This document shows positions 8,967 to 16,610 of a stretch of 64,000 nt of DNA, piece by piece. Source of the stretch: Pseudomonadota bacterium (GTDB taxonomy: Bacteria > Bdellovibrionota > Bdellovibrionia > Bdellovibrionales > JACTMU01). The stretch spans positions 1 to 64,000 of the forward strand of contig JACTMU010000082.1 of assembly GCA_014584465.1 (NCBI GenBank). The letters run 5' to 3'. The notes under the pieces are model-generated. The model saw nothing but the letters and a program-made list of their open reading frames with translations, was not told the DNA's origin and did no database searches. The translations under genes were made by a program, and so were the position numbers. Each line of letters starts with the position of its first letter. The first letter of the stretch is position 1.

Positions 8967-9167
8967 ATGGATACACAGGATGTGGCTTACCAAAAGCCTG
9001 AATCTCACATCACCGATTTCATTGAAGAGCAAAACAACTGCTGCATTTGCGGGAGTCAGTTAGAACTTCGTCATCAGATCAACCACTACAACCTGACCGT
9101 GTGTGAAGAGGCACGGTGTTTGGCATGTGGAATTCGCAATCGAGTGCGGAACTACACGGTTCAATAG
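8967..9167 (+). CDS. Small zinc-ribbon-like protein (66 aa)
   Basis: The ATG at 8967 is set by GGAGG six bases upstream (the frame is open from 8928). The product has a CCICGS knuckle and, about 30 residues later, CLACGIRNRVRN, a CxxC/CxxC zinc-ribbon layout, with additional His residues between (LRHQINHYNL). A short acidic N-terminus precedes it. Such small zinc proteins are often regulators or RNA-associated, but no function can be assigned. It converges on the receiver-CheX gene across a hairpin. Confidence 0.7.
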   Translation: MDTQDVAYQKPESHITDFIEEQNNCCICGSQLELRHQINHYNLTVCEEARCLACGIRNRVRNYTVQ

Positions 9168-9177
9168 CGATGAACTT

Positions 9178-9200
9178 GCCATGCCTCTATGAGGCATGGC
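9178..9200. terminator. Hairpin between convergent genes
   Basis: A perfect 10-bp stem GCCATGCCTC/GAGGCATGGC with loop TAT lies between the stop of the zinc-ribbon gene (9167) and the end of the receiver-CheX gene, and includes the latter's stop codon (9187-9189). T-tracts are poor on both sides, so it is either a weak bidirectional terminator or an RNA 3'-end stabiliser. Confidence 0.5.
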
Positions 9201-10191
9201 CAATCTTGATTTTGCCGTCCAGAAGGGAAGATCCTAACATCAAACCAATCTGACCATTAAAATCGGAGTTCTCTGTTTTAAACTCGACGCAGAAGTAGAC
9301 GAACTGTTCGTCATTTGCGATATTGAGGTACTGATTTGCGGCGTCTGCTGTGGCAACTTTATGAAGTTCTGGAACTTCGGGAACGATGTGGATGCCTAAG
9401 TTTTGGCATATATGAATCAAACAAGTATTCATCATGACGTTTCCAATTTCGCCCAAAATATCCTTTTCTGCATCGACAAAATCTTCGCCTTCAAGTGGCT
9501 GGCCCGCAAGGTAGTGGACAAGTTCTTTGCTTGTGGCATTAGAAAAGATCATAAAGACGACCCCTTCCTTTGGGGCATTGATAAAGATCCGAATCAAATT
9601 GAAGTCGACAAGTGTTCGAAGATATTTCTCTTTAAGTTGCGCAAGGTAAAGCTTTTCAATGTTTGGGAGAGTCAGCAAAAAGTCGTATTTCTTCCCCATG
9701 ATGGAACTTAGCTCCGAGGTTGCATTTTGAGCCCCCTTAAGGAATAGGTCGCTCAATCTTTCTCGAAATTCACTGGAAAGTGTTTCATAAGAGGAGGAAT
9801 GTTTCGGAGTTGCTTCTGTCTCCTTTTGAGTTGAAGAGCACAGAGCGAGCAACTCCTTGAGTTGTGTTGGAGCAATGGGTTTTTTAATATAGCACATCTC
9901 ACTTGGAACTTGGGTCTCTCCCGTGACAAAAGAGGCATTGGCCGAAAGCATAACCATCTTACTCATTGGGATCTGAGCTTTGAGTTGATCAGCGAGTTCA
10001 AGCCCATTCATTCCCGGCATGTTGTAATCTAAAAAAGCCAGTGAAAATGGGGTGGTGGATTGCTGGACCAAGGTCAAAGCTTCATTTCCATCGCATGCAG
10101 AGATCACCTCACACTGAGGGTAAAATGAGAGGATGGTATCTTTCAGACGGTTGACGGCAAATCGACTGTCATCGACGATCAATATTTTCAT
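9187..10191 (-). CDS. Receiver plus CheC/CheX-type phosphatase fusion
   Basis: 334 residues; ATG preceded by AAGGAG. Residues 1-120 form a CheY-like receiver: acidic pair IVDDS, phosphoacceptor Asp in LAFLDYNMPGMNG, switch Ser in MLSANA and Lys in IKKP. Residues about 150-334 form a CheC/CheX-like domain with the active-site pattern ExxN in KDILGEIGNVMMN. Such domains dephosphorylate CheY-P. It is the last gene of a four-gene signalling operon. The fused receiver may control the phosphatase or be its substrate (inference). Confidence 0.85.
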   Translation of the reverse strand: MKILIVDDSRFAVNRLKDTILSFYPQCEVISACDGNEALTLVQQSTTPFSLAFLDYNMPGMNGLELADQLKAQIPMSKMVMLSANASFVTGETQVPSEMCYIKKPIAPTQLKELLALCSSTQKETEATPKHSSSYETLSSEFRERLSDLFLKGAQNATSELSSIMGKKYDFLLTLPNIEKLYLAQLKEKYLRTLVDFNLIRIFINAPKEGVVFMIFSNATSKELVHYLAGQPLEGEDFVDAEKDILGEIGNVMMNTCLIHICQNLGIHIVPEVPELHKVATADAANQYLNIANDEQFVYFCVEFKTENSDFNGQIGLMLGSSLLDGKIKIGHAS

Positions 10192-10204
10192 CGTGGTCTC
10201 CTTC

Positions 10205-10813
10205 TTATGAGTACACTTTTTCGAGGCCTCGTACGAGAGCGTCGATCTTGTCTGTTTCTAGCAAAAAGCTGATGTGTCCTTTAAGGTCTGTGGTGGCAAG
10301 ACTGAATCCCATGCGCAGGTAGATCACGTCCGTAATGGAGCGGTTCTCTCCAAGGCGAAGCACTTCTCTGGGTGTACCTTTACTGATCTTTGGAAGTTCT
10401 GTGGAGATCTCTTCTCCCATTGCAGATCCAATTGCTCCGAGGCATGAGTTTAAAACAATGTTTCCAACCTCACATAGAGCATCCATTTCGATGTCATTCA
10501 TGAGATGCGTGGTCTCCTCACTTCCGAGCATGATCTGGACCAGACGAAGACTCGCCTCTTCAGAATAGATCATCACCGCGGTTCCTTCAAAGGGTCCACT
10601 GTACTTTTGAGAGACTCCGAAAATGGCATCTCCAGAGACCTTTTGAATTTCCTCATACAGTTTCTCGGTGGCCATAATCGAAACAGCCGGTATGCTGAGA
10701 ATCACCTCATGTTGATGATTGGTCAGCTCTGAAAGAGAGGCCGCGGCTCTTCCAACGCCAATGTTGATCGTCTCTTTGAGCATCTCTTCTTGCCATTCGG
10801 TCAATGTACTCAT
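10205..10813 (-). CDS. cheC: CheC-family CheY-P phosphatase
   Basis: 202 residues. Two CheC active-site motifs are seen: MLKETINIGVG (Glu14, Asn17) and MDALCEVGNIVLN (ExxN, about residues 114-117). Family members hydrolyse CheY-P. The gene lies 13 bases upstream of the receiver-CheX gene and 16 bases downstream of a stand-alone receiver, its likely substrate. No CheA, CheW or MCP is encoded in the window, so the input is the PAS kinase of the same operon rather than a standard chemotaxis array (inference). Confidence 0.88.
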   Translation of the reverse strand: MSTLTEWQEEMLKETINIGVGRAAASLSELTNHQHEVILSIPAVSIMATEKLYEEIQKVSGDAIFGVSQKYSGPFEGTAVMIYSEEASLRLVQIMLGSEETTHLMNDIEMDALCEVGNIVLNSCLGAIGSAMGEEISTELPKISKGTPREVLRLGENRSITDVIYLRMGFSLATTDLKGHISFLLETDKIDALVRGLEKVYS

Positions 10814-10829
10814 CGTGTGAAGTCTCCAC

Positions 10830-11198
10830 TCATATGAGGTTGTGCTCTTCGAGAAGGGCGCGGAGCTTCTCTTTGGTCAAAGGTTTTGCAATGAATTGGG
10901 AACCCAGGGCCTTGATCTTTTCTGCTAGAATCTGTTGAACATTGGCTGAGCAGATCACAACTTGACTGGGTTTGAGATCCTTCACAAGAACTTCAAGGAC
11001 TTCGTAGCCATTCATAGGTGCCATATTGTAATCGATCAGGGCGAGTCGGATCTCACTCTTATTTTTCTCAAAGAGACTCAAACCTTCTGGACCAGATGTA
11101 GCACTTACAACCTCAATTTCTGGATTGAGCTCGTGTGAGAACTTCCCCGCCATCAGAAGATGAACTTTACTATCATCGATGACCAAAATCTTATTCAT
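10830..11198 (-). CDS. Stand-alone CheY-like response regulator
   Basis: 122 residues forming one receiver domain: acidic residues in VIDDSK, phosphoacceptor Asp in LALIDYNMAPMNGYE, Ser in VICSANV and Lys in FIAKPLTKE. There is no output domain, so it signals by protein-protein contact or as a phosphate sink. AGAGG lies eight bases before the ATG. It sits between its probable kinase (11235-12440) and CheC. Confidence 0.92.
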   Translation of the reverse strand: MNKILVIDDSKVHLLMAGKFSHELNPEIEVVSATSGPEGLSLFEKNKSEIRLALIDYNMAPMNGYEVLEVLVKDLKPSQVVICSANVQQILAEKIKALGSQFIAKPLTKEKLRALLEEHNLI

Positions 11199-11234
11199 CT
11201 TTAAACCTCTCTTTGATGTTGTGTGTCTCCAAGT

Positions 11235-12440
11235 CTATGAGACTAGATTAATCTGGTTAGGTTTGGCCGCAGCAGGGAGAGAAATTTTAAACTCTGTGCC
11301 AACGCCCTCCTCGGACTTTACTTCCAGCTTACCACCATGTTCTTCTATAATACTAAATGAGATTGAAAGTCCAAGTCCTGTCCCTTTTCCAACTTCTTTG
11401 GTCGTGAAAAAAGGATCAAAGATCTTGCCAATGTTCTCCTTGCTGATGCCTTGACCATTGTCGCCAATGACCAGGACCACTCGGTCATGATCCAGTGTCG
11501 AGGAGACAGAGATCATCTTTCCGGAGGGGCGGGCACTCGTGTCGAGAGCATCGGCAGCGTTGCTAATGAGATTGAAGATGACCTGCTCGATCCGATTGGG
11601 GTCAACGAAGACAAAAGGGTCGCTTTGATCCAACAAAAGGTTGACCTTAATCTCCTTAAGGCGAAGGCGTTCGCTGAAAAGAACAAATGCATTTTCAATG
11701 ACCTTGTTGATGGCGCAGAGATCTTTTTTGTATTCCGACTGTCGAGAAAAGTCACGAATTCGCGTGATGATCGATTTGATTCTCTGACAGTTGGTATTAA
11801 TATCATCTATGTAACCTTTGATCTGGTCATAGGTCACATGAGTCGATTTTTCAAATCGGGCTCGAATTCGATTGTTAAACCCCATGATGAAAAAGAGTGG
11901 ATTGTTGAGTTCATGTCCAATCCCGGCACTCATCTCTCCCATAGAGGCAAGTTTAGCCGATTGGACCAACTGCTGTTGAGTCTCTCGAAGTTGTGTCAAG
12001 GACTTTTCAAGTTCGGATTCAGCCTTCTTTCGTTCTGCGACCTCTTTTCTTAGAAAACTCTCCCGATCAAAGGAGGTCGTAATATCAGTGATGTTGATCA
12101 AGCAGTAAACAGTCTGATCTGCGGCAAGAAGGGGCTGAATGGAAGATCGGTGAAGTATCTTTTGAGTCTCATTGTGGTAAAGGGGAAAGGGATGTGGGTT
12201 GAAGCTTTGTGAGAGCAGGGTACTTTTTCGAAGTTCAAGAGCTCTTCGAATCGCAATCAGGATTCGATTTTCGACATCAAAAAGGTCCGTTAATTTAGCT
12301 CCATGTTTTTTTCGTCCTTTGGTGACGAGGTGGTCTTCAAACCACTTGTTCCAGTATATGACCTCAAGATTCGAATTAAGAACAAAAAAACCGTGGTCGA
12401 CCTTATTGAGTATACTGTGGTAAATCTCTTGAGGAAGCAC
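11235..12440 (-). CDS. Cytosolic PAS-domain sensor histidine kinase
   Basis: 401 residues without membrane segments. An N-terminal PAS domain (GFFVLNSNLEVIYWNKWF) is followed by a second PAS-like or linker region ending in a coiled coil of Glu/Lys. The HisKA helix carries the phosphoacceptor His in MSAGIGHELNNPL. The ATPase domain shows the N box NAADAL, G1 IGDNGQGIS, F box DPFFTTK and G2 GTGLGLSIS. The start is GTG at 12440 without a strong SD. It is the first gene of the kinase-receiver-CheC-CheX operon and presumably phosphorylates the two receivers. Confidence 0.92.
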   Translation of the reverse strand: MLPQEIYHSILNKVDHGFFVLNSNLEVIYWNKWFEDHLVTKGRKKHGAKLTDLFDVENRILIAIRRALELRKSTLLSQSFNPHPFPLYHNETQKILHRSSIQPLLAADQTVYCLINITDITTSFDRESFLRKEVAERKKAESELEKSLTQLRETQQQLVQSAKLASMGEMSAGIGHELNNPLFFIMGFNNRIRARFEKSTHVTYDQIKGYIDDINTNCQRIKSIITRIRDFSRQSEYKKDLCAINKVIENAFVLFSERLRLKEIKVNLLLDQSDPFVFVDPNRIEQVIFNLISNAADALDTSARPSGKMISVSSTLDHDRVVLVIGDNGQGISKENIGKIFDPFFTTKEVGKGTGLGLSISFSIIEEHGGKLEVKSEEGVGTEFKISLPAAAKPNQINLVS

Positions 12441-12530
12441 ATGTTAATTTTCCGCGAAAACAATCCAGGAAGCAAATAAGGAGGAGCTTGATCTTGATAA
12501 AACCTGGACCAACTGACGGGTCTGTGCGTT

Positions 12531-13688
12531 TCATCGCTTCTCACTTAAAAGTTCAAGTCGGCGAAGTTCTTTGCTCACCTCTGGGGGAATCGAGGTTCCA
12601 CTGCTGCCCGAATAGCCTGAGTAGATGCTCTCTTGGTAGCGGGCAAAGCACGTTTCGGCAATGACGGAGTGTGCGCTCGATTCGATGCAAGCCTTGTAGT
12701 AGTGTTCGTGAAGTGTCCAGTAACCAAGATCGCGTAGAGCTTCATAACAAAGCGCCACGAGATAATAGAGGTGAGCTCTCTCTTTGGACTTGCTCTCAGA
12801 GAGAGCCTGGTGAACAAGATCGGAGGCTCTCAAATAGAGAAGGTCACCTGCGCGATCCGTAGGATAACTTTGCAGACGTTTGGCCTCTTCGAGAAGAGAT
12901 TCAGCTCTTTTGATCTTTGCCTCTGCAGTTGTAAGGCGGGCGGGTTTCTCTTTGATCCAGCTCTTGACATTTTTCTTCCAACCTTCCGCATCCTTTCTAA
13001 GAAAAAGGGGGATGTTGGGTTGACTTAAAATCAATTCAATAATCTTTAGAGTTTCCACTGGGTTTTCTCGATATCGGACCGAAATGGACATTGCATATCG
13101 GACCGCTCGTTCCCAATCAAAGGGCCTTTCTCGTAAAAGTTTTTGATCTAAAATCACTTGTTTAAAGGTCGAGAGCGCCAAATCAAACTGGCGCGTTGCA
13201 GCGTATAACTCGCCTCGGGGGATCGGGGGGAGCGATTTCACCTCGGTTCCGAGACCAAGTGCGAGGAATTGAGGGCCAGTTTGATTGCGCGTGTGGCAGC
13301 GGATGCAAAAGCCAGAAACCGTACTGAGGATGTTTCGTGCATATTCACGGTGCCCCAGCTTGAGGCCATTGTAGGCTCGTTTGATCTCTGTGTCGAAGGC
13401 GTTGGACATAAACTCAAGTCCCGGGTCATGAAACTTTAAAAAGTTGTGTTGGTTCATTTGATGAGAGAGCTCTGAAAGATGCTGCGTGTTTTTTTCAATC
13501 ACCTCTCGGTTCTTGTCCTGATGAAAGGCTTCACGATCAATGATGTAGGGGAGTAGGTTTGAGAGCGTTGAAGCTAGATCATGCATTCCAGAGCGAAGGG
13601 ACTCTGGTTGGGCCTCCTTCTTTTCAGTCTGGGAGCACGAAAAGAAAAATGGAAGAGTGGCAAAGAGAAGAAACAAAAGATGATTCAT
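12531..13688 (-). CDS. Lipoprotein with a single CxxCH haem-c motif
   Basis: 385 residues. The signal peptide FLLFATLPFFFS precedes lipobox Cys (FFSCSQ). Near residue 128 is CIRCH, one haem-c attachment motif, in a context (helix, then CxxCH, then TRNQTGPQF) resembling class-II-like or DUF-type cytochromes. The second half is helical and TPR-like, with many Arg/Lys/Ala. It could be a mono-haem cytochrome lipoprotein, or the CxxCH could be incidental. No distal Met ligand is obvious. It lies between the signalling operon and the Omp85 gene, same strand, and looks separately transcribed. Confidence 0.7.
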   Translation of the reverse strand: MNHLLFLLFATLPFFFSCSQTEKKEAQPESLRSGMHDLASTLSNLLPYIIDREAFHQDKNREVIEKNTQHLSELSHQMNQHNFLKFHDPGLEFMSNAFDTEIKRAYNGLKLGHREYARNILSTVSGFCIRCHTRNQTGPQFLALGLGTEVKSLPPIPRGELYAATRQFDLALSTFKQVILDQKLLRERPFDWERAVRYAMSISVRYRENPVETLKIIELILSQPNIPLFLRKDAEGWKKNVKSWIKEKPARLTTAEAKIKRAESLLEEAKRLQSYPTDRAGDLLYLRASDLVHQALSESKSKERAHLYYLVALCYEALRDLGYWTLHEHYYKACIESSAHSVIAETCFARYQESIYSGYSGSSGTSIPPEVSKELRRLELLSEKR

Positions 13689-13772
13689 ATAAACCCCTCG
13701 TTCAAATTGGACCTAGAACAAACTCAGTGCATATAGCACCAGACTAGCGGAAGAAAATGATTGCAACAAGAA

Positions 13773-16610
13773 CTAAAATGAACCAATGGAAAAGTGAAAT
13801 CGGTAGGGAGCTTCATTTTCTTTCTTATCGAGGACAAATCCCATCTCAAGATTGATGGAGCCAACAGGAGTTTCAAAATTGACACCGAAACCAGCAGCGT
13901 CCCGATACTCGTCTGCAAAATCATATCCTGCGATGCGCACGCCTCCGCCATCATAAAAGATGGTGGTGCCAATGTTATCGAAGAGATGAATGCGAGCTTC
14001 CGACTTCAAGAGGTAAAAGAGGCTCTCAATGGGCACTACAAAATTCTGTTTGACATCAAACGCCGGATCGTTGGGGGGGCTGAGCTCATTTTCGTCTGGA
14101 ATCTTATCATGTTCAAATCCACGAATGGTGGATCTTCCACCTAAGCGAAACATAATCGCCGAGGGGACACCACCATTGACTTCTCGACTGAGGTTCACCA
14201 AGTAGCCACCTCTTAAAGAGTTTGCCAGGACGACACGCCCCCCCAAAGGGGTGTAGGTGGAGAAGGAACCTGTAGATTTGACAAATTGAATTCCACTGGA
14301 ACTCCCAATCTCGGGATCGGAGTATTGAAGAAAGAGCCGAAAGAGGTGTCCTTTTTTGGGTACAAATGGGTCGTCTCGATAGTCCCACTGGAGCGAGGGC
14401 CCTGTGGTGACAATCTGTTGCACTTTGGTCAAATCCTCAGAAGCTTCGGGATCGGACATCGTGCGTGTTTTGATCCCTGAAATATCTAAAATGTTCCAAA
14501 TTCCCTTAAAGTGGGAGGTGAAGTCACGCTCGACTAAGAAATTGATCTCGTTGTTCTCGAAGACCGTCAACTTTCCAGTTGCGGCATTGAACTCACTGAT
14601 CTCTTGATTTCGCGTGATATTGATTCGGCCGCTGGTCTGGGATTCAAAGAGAAAGGGTTCGTAGTATCCAGAGGTGAAACTGTGTTCAAGATACTTGTCC
14701 TCACCAACATTGGAGTTGAGTTCAAGACGCCCACTGATGGCTCGTGCCGTCCCATAAATGTTACGAAAGGCAAGACCTGTAAATCCACGTAGGGTCAACT
14801 TTCGTTCATTATTCACTCCAAATCCAAACTCAAATAGGCCCGGATTGCGTTCCACAACATGGACCACAACGGTTCGACGGGCAGTTTGAGACCCCTCTCC
14901 AACCGTGGCAATCTCCACGTGTGAGAAGAGTCCGGTGCGCTGAAGGTGACGGATCGATTCCGAAAGTGCAAGCGGCGTCAGAATATCTCCTTCTTGAAAT
15001 GAAAGACGTCGAGTGATGACGTAGTCCTTGGTCAAACTATTTCCTTCGATCGAAATCGCACCAACTTGAATTTGAGGACCCTCCCATACGTGAAAGAGCA
15101 AAGATGCCTGCGTGTTCGTTTCATTGTAGGAGATCAGGCTCTCCTCATTGAGTAGAATCATTTCAAGATAGCCTCGATCTCGGTAATGGTTTCGAAGAAG
15201 GCTGAGACTCTCTTCAAAATCGGAAAGCTTTAGGGGTGCTCCCGTTTTCAGAGCAATGACTTGGGACAACTGATAATCAGAAAAGACACCATTGCCTGAG
15301 AAGGCAATCTTTCCCACCTGTGTGAGGGGTCCCTCATCCACAGACAGCTCAAGATCAACCCGTCTGCCATCATCAATAAATATTGGACGAAGATAAGTTG
15401 TTTTGGCCTGAAAAAAACCTTCGTTTTGAAGGTGAAGTTTTAGGTTTTCAACTCCCTTTCCGATCTCCTCTTGGTTGTAATAGCCATCTTCCGTGACTTC
15501 TCCACTGTTTTCCAAAATAAGATGGACGTAGTATTCTGATGGCCTTGAGATACGGCCTGATACATGAACTTCACGAATGCGAACCTTTTCGTGCTCCTCA
15601 ATGAAAAGGGTGATTTGTCTGGCAAATCGGTCGGGATCAACTCTCTGTTTGTATTCGATCTTGGCATGAGAATAACCATTCTTATGATAAAATCGTTTGA
15701 CATTTTCGACCATCAAAAATGGAGGATCTTCCAGCGGAATGTTTCCCAAATTTTCTAGAGCAATCTTTCGCATTTGATAGGGTGAAAAATCCAGCAAACC
15801 CTCGAAAAAGATCTCGTAGATAAAGGGATCTTCAATTTCAAATGTGACCTCCGCATCCCGCATTCCATTGCTGTAGTGAATCTTGACATCAGAAATGCCG
15901 CATTTGAGGTAGTTCTTGTCCACGAAAAAATCTGTGATGGATCTTCTCAACTCATCTGAGACCGAATCCGATAGGGGTTTGCCGATGAATTGGGCTGCTC
16001 TCCCCCTGAGCTTTTGATTGAGGTCGAGATTGTCAGAATCGATGTAAACCCTTTTGATACGAGTCAATTCACCCTCAGAGATCTGAAATCGAAGTCGGAC
16101 CGAACCTGATTCCAACTGGTCGACCTTGCCCTGAATCTTTGTCTTAAGGTAACCCAGTGATCCATAGTAGGCTTTGATGTTTTGGGTCGCCTCAACGAGA
16201 ATCTTTTGGGTGAAGATGAGCTGCTCCTTAATCTTAAGGTGAACTCTGAGATCGTCTTCTGCAACCTCCTTAAGACCTTCAAAGAGAATCTCTTGAATCT
16301 CTCTTCGGCTTAAAAGTTTGATTGTGATGACATGGGGATCTGGCTTCGATTTAGGTTGTGTTAGGTAGGCCGAAACCGATTCGTATTTCCCTGAAGAGAT
16401 CAACTCCTTTACAAAGTCATCAATCTCCTCCAATGTGACATTTGGTTTAAAGTAGATCGGGAATTTCTTTTGAAGTTTTTGAACTTCTGACCGTGAAATG
16501 CCCTGAAAAACGACTTGTCGAGCGGGTCCGGAAGCGTGGGCTGGGAATGAGGAAACGATCAGCGTGATCACGAAAGAGATAAGAAAAAAGGCTGAGGTTT
16601 TCCAACTCAC
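13773..16610 (-). CDS. Omp85-family outer-membrane protein with about seven POTRA domains
   Basis: 945 residues with a signal peptide (FFLISFVITLIVSSFPAHA). About seven POTRA-like repeats fill residues 30-600, each starting with a short strand such as EILFEGL, YEIFFEGL, IREVHVSG, VGKIAFSGNG or VGAISIEGNS. The C-terminal barrel begins with FEFGFGVNNERKLTLRG, carries the Omp85 L6 motif IRGF (GGRSTIRGFEHD) and ends in Phe (FHFSIGSF). Omp85 proteins insert or export proteins at the outer membrane. BamA has five POTRAs and TamA three, so seven is long. The GTG start overlaps the TamB stop as GTGA, which suggests a TamA-like partner of TamB. Confidence 0.9.
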   Translation of the reverse strand: MSWKTSAFFLISFVITLIVSSFPAHASGPARQVVFQGISRSEVQKLQKKFPIYFKPNVTLEEIDDFVKELISSGKYESVSAYLTQPKSKPDPHVITIKLLSRREIQEILFEGLKEVAEDDLRVHLKIKEQLIFTQKILVEATQNIKAYYGSLGYLKTKIQGKVDQLESGSVRLRFQISEGELTRIKRVYIDSDNLDLNQKLRGRAAQFIGKPLSDSVSDELRRSITDFFVDKNYLKCGISDVKIHYSNGMRDAEVTFEIEDPFIYEIFFEGLLDFSPYQMRKIALENLGNIPLEDPPFLMVENVKRFYHKNGYSHAKIEYKQRVDPDRFARQITLFIEEHEKVRIREVHVSGRISRPSEYYVHLILENSGEVTEDGYYNQEEIGKGVENLKLHLQNEGFFQAKTTYLRPIFIDDGRRVDLELSVDEGPLTQVGKIAFSGNGVFSDYQLSQVIALKTGAPLKLSDFEESLSLLRNHYRDRGYLEMILLNEESLISYNETNTQASLLFHVWEGPQIQVGAISIEGNSLTKDYVITRRLSFQEGDILTPLALSESIRHLQRTGLFSHVEIATVGEGSQTARRTVVVHVVERNPGLFEFGFGVNNERKLTLRGFTGLAFRNIYGTARAISGRLELNSNVGEDKYLEHSFTSGYYEPFLFESQTSGRINITRNQEISEFNAATGKLTVFENNEINFLVERDFTSHFKGIWNILDISGIKTRTMSDPEASEDLTKVQQIVTTGPSLQWDYRDDPFVPKKGHLFRLFLQYSDPEIGSSSGIQFVKSTGSFSTYTPLGGRVVLANSLRGGYLVNLSREVNGGVPSAIMFRLGGRSTIRGFEHDKIPDENELSPPNDPAFDVKQNFVVPIESLFYLLKSEARIHLFDNIGTTIFYDGGGVRIAGYDFADEYRDAAGFGVNFETPVGSINLEMGFVLDKKENEAPYRFHFSIGSF

